A program made the position numbers and the translations under genes. This document shows, piece by piece, positions 50,458 to 58,453 of a stretch of 64,000 nt of DNA. The stretch lies in assembly GCF_002102175.1 (NCBI RefSeq), contig NZ_LQOX01000129.1, positions 160,037 through 224,036 of the forward strand, read 5' to 3'. The notes below the pieces were generated by a model. The model worked only from the letters and a program-made list of their open reading frames with translations, was not told where the DNA came from and ran no database searches. Position 1 is the stretch's first letter, and each line of letters starts with the position of its first letter. This DNA is from Mycobacterium gastri (GTDB lineage: Bacteria; Actinomycetota; Actinomycetes; Mycobacteriales; Mycobacteriaceae).

Positions 50458-51566
50458 CGCACGAGTCGACTACGGCATGGCGGGAATTGCTCGACACCTT
50501 GGGCGCCCTGGACAGCGGCTTCCTCGAGGGCGAGCGTGCGGTCACCGACGACCGGCACCTCGCCGACGGGTACCGGATGCTCGCCGCCACCCTGGGTGTG
50601 GCCTTCGACGCCTATCTGTTCCCCGAGCCGGGCCGGCCGCAATTCGTCGCGGTCAACACGCCGTTTCGTCGCGACCGCCGCTGGGGCGGCGACAACACCG
50701 ACGCCTACTACTTCATGTGCCCGGTCGATCCGGCACGGCGCTACCGGATTGGCGGTAACAAGGGTGACAGCGCGTATTTCTCGGTGACCGCCTACAACGA
50801 ACCCTCCCCCGGCGCGTGGTCGGACCGGGTCGTCGCGATTGTCCGCGACAGTGATCTCGATATCGATTCCGACGGCAACTTCTCCTTCGAGCTGGGTCCG
50901 ACGCCCGATGCCGCCGTGCTGATGACTCGTGACTATCAGGCCGACCCGCTGACCGGCCGCCCGGTCACCTGGACCATCGAGGCGCTCGACGCGCCGGATC
51001 CGATACGCCACGGCGACGCCGAGACCGCCGCAAGACTGCGGGCGGCGGCCACCTGGATGCGCACCATGTTCGCCATCGTGCCGCTGGCCGTCGGGGAGAG
51101 GGCCCGTGACGCGCATCGACTCGGCCACGAGACCGCCCACGTCGCAAACCAATTCGCGGCTCCCTATCAGGTGCCCGACGCCAACTTCGGCTGGTCGGCG
51201 CGCGACGCCTGCTATTCCTACGGCAGTTTCGTGCTCGACGACGACGAAGCGCTGGTCATCACCCACCGACCGCCGCCGTGCCGGTTCTGGAACCTGGTGG
51301 TGTGGAACCAGTTCATGGCCACCTACGGCCCCGCCGAGGGCCCCGATGCCCGCTGCTCGATCAACGGTCACAGCGCGGTGGCCGATAGCGACGGCTCGGT
51401 GACGATCGTGTTGTCCCGCGGGACGACGGCCCATCCGAATTCGCTTACCGCACTGGGTTATCCGCAAGGCAACCTCGCCTTCCGGTGGTTTCTGGCCGAC
51501 GAGCTGCCGGCGCGGCCCGAGGTGCGACTGGTACCGGTAGCCGAAGCGCCGACCGGCGTGGGCTAA
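50454..51566 (+). CDS. DUF1214 domain protein
   Basis: The 370-residue protein starts MTHESTTAWRELLDTLGALD. The C-terminal part shows the DUF1214 pattern: RDACYSYGSFVLDDDEALVITHRPPPCRFWNLVVWNQFM, YGPAEGPDARCSINGHSAVADSDGSVTIVLS, and GNLAFRWFLADELPARPEVRLVPV. The N-terminal part (GYRMLAATLGVAFDAYL) is common in mycobacterial members. The fold is beta-rich. The function is unknown, though relatives occur next to sterol and lipid genes. It is cotranscribed with the tetR gene. Confidence 0.88.
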   Translation: MTHESTTAWRELLDTLGALDSGFLEGERAVTDDRHLADGYRMLAATLGVAFDAYLFPEPGRPQFVAVNTPFRRDRRWGGDNTDAYYFMCPVDPARRYRIGGNKGDSAYFSVTAYNEPSPGAWSDRVVAIVRDSDLDIDSDGNFSFELGPTPDAAVLMTRDYQADPLTGRPVTWTIEALDAPDPIRHGDAETAARLRAAATWMRTMFAIVPLAVGERARDAHRLGHETAHVANQFAAPYQVPDANFGWSARDACYSYGSFVLDDDEALVITHRPPPCRFWNLVVWNQFMATYGPAEGPDARCSINGHSAVADSDGSVTIVLSRGTTAHPNSLTALGYPQGNLAFRWFLADELPARPEVRLVPVAEAPTGVG

Positions 51567-51634
51567 AGCTCGCGGAGACGGTCGGCGTGGCCTGCCCCAT
51601 GGGTTTTCTGGATCTGCAGCGTGTCGACGGCACG

Positions 51635-51833
51635 TGAAAACTGACCCCGGCGCGGCAACCGAATTTTGACCCCCTGGTCCGGTGTCCTGGCTCTACCCGA
51701 GCCAGGAGGACCGAAGGGAATGTTGTCTGTGGAAGATTGGGCTGAGATTCGTCGGTTGCGCCGGGCGGAGGGTTTGTCGATCAAGATGATCGCCCGGGTG
51801 ATGGGGATTTCGAAGAACACGGTGCAACAACTT
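51635..51833 (+). mobile_element. Truncated IS21-like element, left end
   Basis: GTGAAAACTGACCCC and TTTTGACCCCC repeats (51635-51675) resemble the multiple terminal repeats of IS21-type ends. They are followed by AGGAGG and a transposase start at ATG 51720. Homology stops near 51830, and the second half of the element, including istB, is absent. It marks an old insertion and deletion. Confidence 0.65.
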
Positions 51834-51911
51834 GGGATGAGTCCATCGCGTCTGCGTGACTGGCCGACCTTCGTGGTCCTGGTGCGCCCGGTTCACCGTC
51901 GGGCACTTTGA
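51720..51911 (+). pseudogene. IstA transposase N-terminal fragment
   Basis: MLSVEDWAEIRRLRRAEGLS, then IKMIARVMGISKNTVQQ, is the helix-turn-helix start of an IS21-family IstA (normally ~400-500 residues). After about 37 codons the frame continues into unrelated sequence and stops at 51909-51911. The DDE catalytic domain is missing, so it cannot act as a transposase. Confidence 0.75.
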
Positions 51912-52295
51912 CCTGTCGCATTGGCAACTGGTGTCTCGTTCGGTTTCGACCTGGCGTTCCGGTCATCTATGCCGGTCATTCGCGCCGACCCGCACGGGCT
52001 TGAGCACGCCCACGCGCCTCTCTGTGCGCGGGCTGCCCAACGGCCCAGCCACGGCGGTCTCGGTGGACGAATCGCCGTGCTTCACGGGCGTCGCGCCACT
52101 GCGCGCTACTGGTGATGGTGCTCCCTGATACGCAGTTGACTCTGAATGTCCAGCCCACGCGCTCCGGCAACAATTTTTTGTCTCTCGCTTCGCAGCAGGG
52201 GGCTACCTACTGGTCCCAAATGACACCGGCATCGATAACCCGCCTTATGCCATGGACTTAAACTCGTGCCCATGGGATCACAATAGCTACGGGTC
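51834..52295. other. Intergenic stretch without recognised gene
   Basis: 462 bp between the IS remnant and the secretion-like cassette. Base composition is less GC-rich than around it (for example the AT-rich run at 52170-52200). Short open frames exist, such as 52115-52261, but none has a ribosome site or recognisable sequence. It probably holds debris from the insertion event. Confidence 0.5.
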
Positions 52296-52316
52296 ATTCT
52301 CGATCAGCTACACGTC

Positions 52317-52568
52317 ATGGCCGGCCAATGGCAGGGCCTAAGTGCCCAACTCACCGGGTTAGCGCCGTCGTCGCCGGGGCAGCCGTTTCAAACCACCACG
52401 GTGGCCGTGAATGGTATCAACGCAGCGATCGGCGCTGCCGCGGCGGCGTTTGTCATCCGAACTCAAGCGGCGGCTGCATCGGTGGCCGCTGCCTCCACGG
52501 GTTACGGCAATCAAGAAGCCACTGCGGCGGGCGAAATGGCTGCCGTGACGCACGTGACGGTCGTTTAG
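52317..52568 (+). CDS. Small alanine-rich ESX-type secreted-protein-like gene
   Basis: The frame encodes 83 residues from ATG 52317 (MAGQWQGLSAQLTGLAPSSP). Its helical, alanine-rich end (AAAASVAAASTGYGNQEATAAGEMAAVT) looks like the small helical-hairpin proteins of type VII systems (ESX-1 secretion-associated/EspC-like). The same frame upstream reads LRVILDQLHV back to a stop at 52284. This fits the usual first helix of that group (V-x-x-D-x-L-x-x-x-A-x-x-W), but no ATG, GTG or TTG is present there. The gene may therefore start at a non-standard codon such as ATT 52296, or be 5'-damaged. The next gene begins directly after its stop. Confidence 0.6.
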   Translation: MAGQWQGLSAQLTGLAPSSPGQPFQTTTVAVNGINAAIGAAAAAFVIRTQAAAASVAAASTGYGNQEATAAGEMAAVTHVTVV

Positions 52569-53564
52569 ATGCCCGCCAGCCTTTCCCAAATCCGAGCGTG
52601 GAGCACCGAGCACCTAGTCGACGCGGCCGGCTACTGGAGTAGAACCGCCGACCAGTGGGAGGACGTGTTCCTTCAGATGCGCAACCAGTCCTATTCGATC
52701 GCGTGGGAAGGCGCCGGGGGTGATGCGTTGCGGCAACGCACCGGCGCCGACTTGCCCGTTGTAAATAGCAAGGCCGATCAGTTACGTCAGGCGGCTGGGA
52801 TTGCACGTGACGGTGCCAGCGATATTAGCGCGGCGCAGCGTCGGGTGATGTTTGCCGTCGAGGACGCCCAAAATGCGGGTTTCAACGTCGGAGAGGACTT
52901 ATCTGTCACGGATACCCGCACTAGCAGCACACCCGCAGAGAAGGCTGCCCGCCAAGCACAAGCAGAGGCATTTGCTGGTGATATCCGCTCGCGCGCCGAA
53001 CAACTTGAGAGCGCAGATCTTAGGGTTGCCGGTGCGCTGACCGCCGCCACGGCAGGCTTGGGCAACGTCAGCTTCACACCGGCTCATAGCGGTAACGGAA
53101 TCCAGTTGGTCGACTTCAATCAAAATAGTGGTCCTGAATCTCCGCCCCCCTTTGCCCCGTGGGACACCCCTGATGGGCCACCGCGGCCGGGCACTGGCCT
53201 GAGCCCTAAGCTGCAGCAGATGATCCTCGGTGGTGATCCAGCTAATTTGACCGGCCAGGGTCTTGTGGACAATGTGCAACGGTTCGTGCAGTCGCTTCCC
53301 GAAAACGACCCCAGGACCGCGTGGTTGCGCGGCCAGGTTGCGGATCTGCAGGCGCATGTGAAAGACATCGACTACGCCCGTACCCATTGCAGCACCAGCG
53401 ACTGGATCGACCGGACTAGCCAGTTTGCCAGCGGTTTGGTAGTCACCGGCATCGGCGGGCTGACCGCAGAGACCGGGGCGGGGCTCGCGGTCGCTGTGGC
53501 GGGCGGTGTCGGCACGGCCGTAGCGGGCGAGAATCTGCTGAAATGCCTGACCGGGACCAAGTGA
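52569..53564 (+). CDS. WXG100-like N-terminal domain protein with long C-terminal part
   Basis: ATG 52569 is adjacent to the preceding stop. The 331-residue protein starts with a helical-hairpin domain whose turn carries a WXG-type motif (IAWEGAGGDAL, W at ~46) between helices LVDAAGYWSRTADQWEDVFLQMRN and DLPVVNSKADQLRQAAGIA. A second helical region (EKAARQAQAEAFAGDIRSRAEQLESADLRVAGAL) follows, then a proline-rich linker (ESPPPFAPWDTPDGPPRPGTG). The C-terminal domain ends in a glycine-rich hydrophobic segment (VVTGIGGLTAETGAGLAVAVAGGVGTAVAG). The layout resembles type VII-exported effectors of the WXG/LXG kind, but I recognise no toxin active site. Confidence 0.7.
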   Translation: MPASLSQIRAWSTEHLVDAAGYWSRTADQWEDVFLQMRNQSYSIAWEGAGGDALRQRTGADLPVVNSKADQLRQAAGIARDGASDISAAQRRVMFAVEDAQNAGFNVGEDLSVTDTRTSSTPAEKAARQAQAEAFAGDIRSRAEQLESADLRVAGALTAATAGLGNVSFTPAHSGNGIQLVDFNQNSGPESPPPFAPWDTPDGPPRPGTGLSPKLQQMILGGDPANLTGQGLVDNVQRFVQSLPENDPRTAWLRGQVADLQAHVKDIDYARTHCSTSDWIDRTSQFASGLVVTGIGGLTAETGAGLAVAVAGGVGTAVAGENLLKCLTGTK

Positions 53565-53815
53565 TGGACGCACTGGTTGGGGCGATCCTTTCTGGCGCGT
53601 TTGGGTTGGCGTTGTGGGCCGCCTGGCGCCCTCGGTATCGTGTGGCGTCCTACCTCCTGGCCGCGGCTATCGCGGTGGCGCTTGTCGCGGTCCTGCTGGT
53701 CATCGGTAACACCGACATGGTCATCGTTTCGGCGGGCATGTTGGCGCTGTTCGGCTCGATGGTGATCTTCAATCATCGGCGAGCCCAACGGACACGGTCA
53801 CGCACAAAGCGGTAA
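53564..53815 (+). CDS. Small membrane protein, three predicted helices
   Basis: The start ATG 53564 overlaps the previous stop (TGATG), which favours it over ATG 53543 in the same frame, inside the preceding gene. The 83-residue product has three hydrophobic segments (ALVGAILSGAFGLALWAAW, YLLAAAIAVALVAVLLVIG, MVIVSAGMLALFGSMVIF) and a basic cytosolic tail (HRRAQRTRSRTKR). Position and coupling make it a candidate immunity or accessory protein for the upstream WXG-type protein. No family recognised. Confidence 0.65.
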   Translation: MDALVGAILSGAFGLALWAAWRPRYRVASYLLAAAIAVALVAVLLVIGNTDMVIVSAGMLALFGSMVIFNHRRAQRTRSRTKR

Positions 53816-53821
53816 TTCGAA

Positions 53822-54868
53822 CTAGAACTGAACCTCGCGGACCAGCTCGATGGCCCGGCCGAGCGTCGAAAGCTTGGCATCGAGCGTGTCGCCCGCGGGA
53901 TAGAGCCGCACCGTGTTCACGCCGGCGTCGCGCCACACCGCAAGGCGGGCCCGGACCATGTCCTCGGTCCCGATCAGCGTGGTGGCCAGCACCATCTCGT
54001 CGGTGATCAACGCGACCGCGCGGTCGCGCTCACCGCGCTGCCAGTGTTCCCGCACCGCGGCGGCGACGTCGGCCCAGCCTTGCCGGCTGTAGGCCCGGTT
54101 GTAGTAGTTGGTGCTGGCCGATCCCATGCCGCCCAGGCTGAACGCCAGCTCCTTCTTGCGACCGGCGACCATGCCTTGCAGCTGGTCCTCGTCCTTGGCG
54201 AACGCGACCTCGGCGCCCTGACAGATGTCGATGTCGGCCCGGGTGCGACCGGCCGCGGCCAGCCCGCTATCCAGGTGCGCGAAGTAGGCGCCGGCGGCGC
54301 CTTCCGGCACGAAGCTGGTCCCCAGCCAGCCGTCGGCGATCTGTCCCGTCAACCGCAGCATCGCCGGCGACAACGCGGCCAAATATATCGGGATGCGGTG
54401 CTCGGGCCGCGTTGACAAGCGCATCGGCACCGCCTCCCCACCGGGGCGCGGAATCCGAAACTCGTTGCCGGAGTAGGAGATCTTGCCGCCGGCAAACGCT
54501 TGCCGCACGATGTCGATGGTTTCGCGCATCCGCGCCAGCGGCCGGCCGAACGACACCCCGTGCAGGCCCTCGATTACCTGCGGACCCGAGGCGCCCAGGC
54601 CGAGCAGGAACCGCCCGCACGACAGGTTGGACAGCGTGATCGCGGTCTGGGCCACCGCCACGGGCGATCGGATGCCGAGTTGCAGCACACCCGAGCCCAG
54701 CAGCATCCGGTCGGTGCGCGCGGCGAGGTATCCCAACGCCGACGGCCCATCCGCACCCCATGCCTCGGCGACCCAGCAGACGTCCAGCCCCAGCTTTTCG
54801 GCCTCGACGACGAACTCCACGGTGTCTCGGCCGGCGCTGGACAGTTCGACCGTGGTGGCGGTGCGCAT
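53822..54868 (-). CDS. LLM-class F420-type oxidoreductase
   Basis: ATG 54868 (MRTATTVELSSAGRDTVEFV) gives 348 residues. The longer frame overlaps the SRPBCC gene. It has the luciferase-like pattern VCWVAEAWGADGPSALGYLAARTDRMLLGSGVLQLGIRSPVAVAQTAITLSNLSCGRFLLGLGASGPQVIEGLHG. These enzymes transfer hydride from F420H2. The substrate is unknown. The ATG shares one base with the SRPBCC stop (TGATG), so the two are coupled and probably act together. Confidence 0.87.
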   Translation of the reverse strand: MRTATTVELSSAGRDTVEFVVEAEKLGLDVCWVAEAWGADGPSALGYLAARTDRMLLGSGVLQLGIRSPVAVAQTAITLSNLSCGRFLLGLGASGPQVIEGLHGVSFGRPLARMRETIDIVRQAFAGGKISYSGNEFRIPRPGGEAVPMRLSTRPEHRIPIYLAALSPAMLRLTGQIADGWLGTSFVPEGAAGAYFAHLDSGLAAAGRTRADIDICQGAEVAFAKDEDQLQGMVAGRKKELAFSLGGMGSASTNYYNRAYSRQGWADVAAAVREHWQRGERDRAVALITDEMVLATTLIGTEDMVRARLAVWRDAGVNTVRLYPAGDTLDAKLSTLGRAIELVREVQF

Positions 54869-55383
54869 CAGCGGACCCCGTGTTCGGCCAACCTCTTGAT
54901 CGCGGCCAGCGTCTTGTCGATCGCGGTCTCGAACTCCCGCAACCGCACGAAGACGATCTTCTGTTCCTTGTCGGGCATCGCGTCGATGGCCCGCGACAAC
55001 CCCGAGCGGCCCGGCCCCAGCTGCGTCCAGTAGGTCAGCAGGGTGCCGCCGTCCCGGGGTGTCAGGCGGAACCGCCAGGTGGCCGAGGGGTTGTCGGGTT
55101 CGCCTACGGCCCAAGCGAATTCATGCGGCTCATCACAGCAGACGATTTGTGACGTGGTGGTCCATTCGCCGAACGCGTCGTGCTGGTTGTGGCCGATGAA
55201 CCGGGCGCCCATCCGGGGGCCGGTGGCCCCGTCGACCCATTCCACTGCTTGCAATTCGTTGCTGAGGGTCGGCATCAACTCGACGTCACAGACCAGACTC
55301 CAGACGCGCTCGGGATCGGCATCGATCCACGTCGAGGCCTCCACGGTTGGCTTGTCCGCATAGCGTGCGCCGGTCCACTCCAC
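54868..55383 (-). CDS. SRPBCC / polyketide cyclase-like protein
   Basis: The 171-residue protein has the START-type order: VEASTWIDADPERVWSLVCDVELMPTLSNELQAVEWVDG, GARFIGHNQHDAFGEWTTTSQIVCCDEPHEFAWAVGE, TWRFRLTPRDGGTLLTYWTQLGPG, and a long closing helix (REFETAIDKTLAAIKRLAEHG). Such proteins bind hydrophobic ligands in a deep cavity, sometimes as cyclases. It is the first gene of a two-gene unit with the LLM oxidoreductase, which suggests it handles the same ligand. Confidence 0.87.
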   Translation of the reverse strand: MEWTGARYADKPTVEASTWIDADPERVWSLVCDVELMPTLSNELQAVEWVDGATGPRMGARFIGHNQHDAFGEWTTTSQIVCCDEPHEFAWAVGEPDNPSATWRFRLTPRDGGTLLTYWTQLGPGRSGLSRAIDAMPDKEQKIVFVRLREFETAIDKTLAAIKRLAEHGVR

Positions 55384-55488
55384 GGGCCCATTGTCCTCCA
55401 GTCGGGCCCGTGGAGCGGCCCCGAATCTGCCGGAAATCTGCCGGGAAGCTATCCGAGTTCCGAACGAAACGCGTGGGACTCGACCGGC

Positions 55489-56601
55489 CTATGCGACGGC
55501 CAGTGCCCGATCGGCCGGCTGCTCGGCAGCGGGTTTGCGCCGCGCGGGCCAGGACCCCGGGAGGCTGAGCTTCACGATCTTGCGCACCACGGTGGCGAAC
55601 TGGTTGGGCAGCGGGCCGCTGTTGTAGGGGATGCCGTAGCGCTCACAGATCTCCCGCACCTCCGGGGCGATCTCGGCGTACCGCCGGGCCGGCATGTCGG
55701 GGAACAGATGATGCTCGATCTGGTGCGACAAGTTGCCCGACAACAGATGAAACAGCTTGCCGCCGGTCAGATTTGCCGAACCGAGGACCTGGCGGAAGTA
55801 CCACTGACCACGGGACTCGTTCTTGGTTTCCTCGGCGGTGAACTCCTGAGTGCCGTCGGGGAAGTGGCCGCAGAAGATGATCATGTACGACCACACGTTG
55901 CGCATCAGGTTGGCCGTGAGGTTGCCCGTGAAGACGAACGGCGCGAACGGCCCGGCCAGCAGCGGGAAGGCGACGTAGTCCTTGAGGGTCTGCCGGCGCG
56001 TCTTCTTCCAGATCGCCCGCAAGACCTCGCGTTTGTCGGCCAGCCGGATCTCACCGGCCCGGATGCGCTCGGATTCCAGTTCGTGCAGCGCGACGCCGTA
56101 CTGGAACAGCACCATCAACAGGAATGCGTAGACCGGGTTGCCCAGGAAGTAGGGCTCCCAGGGCTGGTCTTCGCTCATCCGCAGGATGCCGTAGCCGATG
56201 TCGCGGTCCATTCCCACGATGTTGGTGTGGGTGTGGTGCAGGTAGTTGTGCGAATGCCGCCATTGATCGGCCGGGCAGGCCGTGTCCCACTCGAAGGAAC
56301 GCCCCGAGATGGCCGGGTCACGCATCCAGTCGTACTGACCGTGCATGACGTTGTGGCCGATCTCCATGTTGTCCAGGATCTTTGACACCCCGAGCATCGC
56401 GGTTCCCAGCAGCCACGCCGGCGGCAGGAACAGCAGCAATCGTCCGCCGACTTCCAGGGCGCGCTGCGTCTTGATGACTCTGCGGATGTAGTCGGCGTCT
56501 TGTTCGCCGAGATCCGCCATGATGCGTTCCTTGATGGCGTCGAGTTCGCGGCCGAATGCGTCGGCCTGGTCGGGGGTGAGGGTGATCTTGTTGGGTGTCA
56601 T
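55489..56601 (-). CDS. Membrane fatty-acyl desaturase (DesA3-like)
   Basis: ATG 56601 (MTPNKITLTPDQADAFGREL) follows AAGGAG; the frame to 56949 is shadow. The 370-residue integral membrane di-iron enzyme has the three histidine boxes: HNVMH (83-87), HSHNYLHH (116-123) and HQIEHH near residue 300 (LSHQIEHHLFP). Hydrophobic spans flank them (LLLFLPPAWLLGTAML, FLLMVLFQYGVAL). It is predicted to introduce a double bond into an acyl-CoA, as M. tuberculosis DesA3 does for stearoyl-CoA. It lies 25 bp after its likely electron donor in one operon. Confidence 0.92.
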   Translation of the reverse strand: MTPNKITLTPDQADAFGRELDAIKERIMADLGEQDADYIRRVIKTQRALEVGGRLLLFLPPAWLLGTAMLGVSKILDNMEIGHNVMHGQYDWMRDPAISGRSFEWDTACPADQWRHSHNYLHHTHTNIVGMDRDIGYGILRMSEDQPWEPYFLGNPVYAFLLMVLFQYGVALHELESERIRAGEIRLADKREVLRAIWKKTRRQTLKDYVAFPLLAGPFAPFVFTGNLTANLMRNVWSYMIIFCGHFPDGTQEFTAEETKNESRGQWYFRQVLGSANLTGGKLFHLLSGNLSHQIEHHLFPDMPARRYAEIAPEVREICERYGIPYNSGPLPNQFATVVRKIVKLSLPGSWPARRKPAAEQPADRALAVA

Positions 56602-56626
56602 TGAGAACTCCTTGAGATGTTGTCGG

Positions 56627-57709
56627 TTATAGAGCGAGGTCGACGTCGCCGACGGGAACCGAGACACAGATCTGCACGTCCTCGTCGGGACCCGTGGAGA
56701 CGGCCCCGGTGACCAGGTTTCGCACGGTGCCGGCGGTCTTGCGCCGGGTGCAGGTGTGGCAGATGCCCATCCGGCAGCCGTTCTCGGGTGCCAGGCCGGC
56801 CGCCTCCGCCTGCTCGAGCAGCGAGCGGCCGTCGTCGACGACGTCGATACTGCTGTCGGCGAAGGACACTCGGCCACCCGAGGGGTTCGCCGGCGCCTCG
56901 AACACCGGAGGCACGAAGCTCTCGGTGACGACGTTGTCACAGTGCTCACGTACCGCCTCGACCAATGCTGTTGGGCCGCAGACGAATACCGCGTCCGGCG
57001 ACGCCATGGCCGTGGTCAGGTGGTCCGCGCCGAACCGGCCGGCCAGATCACCGGCGCCGGAGCGGGTGTAGCCGTGCAATACCCGCACCCCCGGCCGACC
57101 TTTGTGGGCGGCCAACTCGTCGCGGTAGCACGCCTCCGCAGGCGTGCGCGCGTAGTGCACAAAGGCGATCTCGCCTTGATGGCCCTCGGCGACCAGCGTG
57201 CGCAGCATCGCCATGACGGGCGTGATGCCACTGCCGCCGGATACGAGCAGGATACGGAGCGGCCGCTTCGCCGGTAACACGAAGTCGCCGCCGACACCGG
57301 CCAGACCGACCACCATGCCGCGGCGGGCACGCTGGTACAGGTAGGTCGAGACCAGCCCGCCGTCGTGGTGGCCGATCGTCAGCTCGAGGGTCGGGCTGCC
57401 TTCTGCGTTGGCCGGTGAATAGCAGCGGGTATGCCGGCGACCGTCGATGTCGACGGTGAGGTTGACGTACTGACCCGCCTTGACGGTGTGGGTGGAGGTG
57501 AAGGTGTCGTTGGGAGCGAGGGTGAGGGTGACGCTGCGCGGCGTGTCGCGCCGCACCTCGATGACCTTGGCGCGGGCCTCACCCAATGTCCACGTCGGCG
57601 CCACCAGCTCGGTGTAGCGGTCGACGCCGTGCGGGCCGGTGAGCAGGCCGACCAGGTCGGAACCCAGGACTCGCTTCGCAACAGCCTGGCTGAAAGTTTG
57701 AGTGAACAT
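56627..57709 (-). CDS. Ferredoxin-NADP reductase-type oxidoreductase with C-terminal 2Fe-2S domain (Rv3230c-like)
   Basis: ATG 57709 (MFTQTFSQAVAKRVLGSDLV) is preferred. Upstream codons run into the promoter. The 360-residue protein has an FAD domain (RRHTRCYSPAN, an R-x-Y-S motif), an NAD(P)H domain (LLVSGGSGITPVMAMLRTLV and later AVFVCGPTALVEAV) and a plant-type 2Fe-2S ferredoxin domain with C-x4-C-x2-C (NGCRMGICHTC) and a last cysteine (QICVSVP). It is the predicted electron donor of the desaturase. Its start lies within a GTGaACAT-ATGTaCAC palindrome, placing it under likely TetR control. Confidence 0.92.
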   Translation of the reverse strand: MFTQTFSQAVAKRVLGSDLVGLLTGPHGVDRYTELVAPTWTLGEARAKVIEVRRDTPRSVTLTLAPNDTFTSTHTVKAGQYVNLTVDIDGRRHTRCYSPANAEGSPTLELTIGHHDGGLVSTYLYQRARRGMVVGLAGVGGDFVLPAKRPLRILLVSGGSGITPVMAMLRTLVAEGHQGEIAFVHYARTPAEACYRDELAAHKGRPGVRVLHGYTRSGAGDLAGRFGADHLTTAMASPDAVFVCGPTALVEAVREHCDNVVTESFVPPVFEAPANPSGGRVSFADSSIDVVDDGRSLLEQAEAAGLAPENGCRMGICHTCTRRKTAGTVRNLVTGAVSTGPDEDVQICVSVPVGDVDLAL

Positions 57710-57717
57710 ATGTACAC
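57702..57717. promoter_or_regulatory. Operator candidate GTGaACAT-ATGTaCAC
   Basis: A 16-bp near-perfect inverted repeat (one mismatched pair) covering the reductase start codon. It is related to the second palindrome at 57770 through the shared GTGAAC half-site. Confidence 0.5.
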
Positions 57718-57769
57718 GGTGCGTCGGGATTGAGCAGTTCGTCAAGTGTTTCCCCAGGTCTGTGGTAGG

Positions 57770-57784
57770 GTTCACACAGTGAAC
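57770..57784. promoter_or_regulatory. Operator candidate GTTCAC-ACA-GTGAAC
   Basis: A perfect 6-bp inverted repeat with a 3-bp spacer, covering the GTG start of the divergent tetR gene. Typical of autoregulating TetR proteins. Confidence 0.6.
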
Positions 57785-58453
57785 GATCGTACTCCTAGCT
57801 CACGCTCACACCGGTCCGGCCAAGGCCGGGCCCGCGCCACCGTGTCGCGGGAGGAGCGCAAAGAAGCCACCCGGCGCGCCATCGTCGCCGCCGCGCTCAA
57901 ACTGCTGCAGGACCGCAGCTTCAGCGGCCTGAGCCTGCGCGAGGTGACCCGGGAGGCCGGGATCGTGCCCGCGGCGTTCTACCGGCACTTCGAGTCGATG
58001 GAGGCCCTGGGGCTGGTCCTGATCGACGAGTCGTTTCGCACCCTGCGCGACACGTTGCGCGGGGCGCGCGCCGGCAAGCTGGACCCGAACCGGGTGATCG
58101 AGTCGTCCGTGGAGATCTTGGTGGGCAGCGTCGCCGACAAACGTGAACACTGGCGTTTCATCGTCAGGGAGCGCTCCACCGGACTATCGGTGCTGCGCTA
58201 CGCCATCCGCACGGAGATCCGGCTGATCACCTCCGAGCTGGCCACCGACCTGGCCCGCTTCCCGGGGCTCAACGAATGGAGCACCGAGGACCTCAACATC
58301 CTGGCGACACTGTTCGTCAACGCGATGATCGTGATCGCCGAGGCGATCGAGGACGCCCAGAGCGCCGAGGCGCTGGAGGAGATCCATCGAATCGCCGTCA
58401 AGCAGTTGCGGATGATCGCGATCGGTGTCGCCGGCTGGCAGAGCAAGCCCTGA
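57779..58453 (+). CDS. TetR-family regulator of the desaturase operon
   Basis: GTG 57779 (MNDRTPSSRSHRSGQGRARA) starts 224 residues with a basic disordered leader. Helix-turn-helix: RRAIVAAALKLLQDRSFSGLSLREVTREAGIVPAAFYRHFESMEALGLVLID (~residues 32-83). The ligand domain is like that of DesT/FabR-type unsaturated-fatty-acid sensors (EHWRFIVRERSTGLSVLRYAIRTEIRLITSELATDL). It diverges from the reductase-desaturase operon over 69 bp containing two palindromes. Repression of the operon in response to acyl-CoA saturation, as with Pseudomonas DesT, is the natural hypothesis. Confidence 0.88.
   Translation: MNDRTPSSRSHRSGQGRARATVSREERKEATRRAIVAAALKLLQDRSFSGLSLREVTREAGIVPAAFYRHFESMEALGLVLIDESFRTLRDTLRGARAGKLDPNRVIESSVEILVGSVADKREHWRFIVRERSTGLSVLRYAIRTEIRLITSELATDLARFPGLNEWSTEDLNILATLFVNAMIVIAEAIEDAQSAEALEEIHRIAVKQLRMIAIGVAGWQSKP

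Noticed and set aside
52115..52261. A 48-codon frame (MVLPDTQLTLNVQP...)
   Set aside because: No ribosome site and no recognisable family. It sits in insertion debris, so not reported as a gene.
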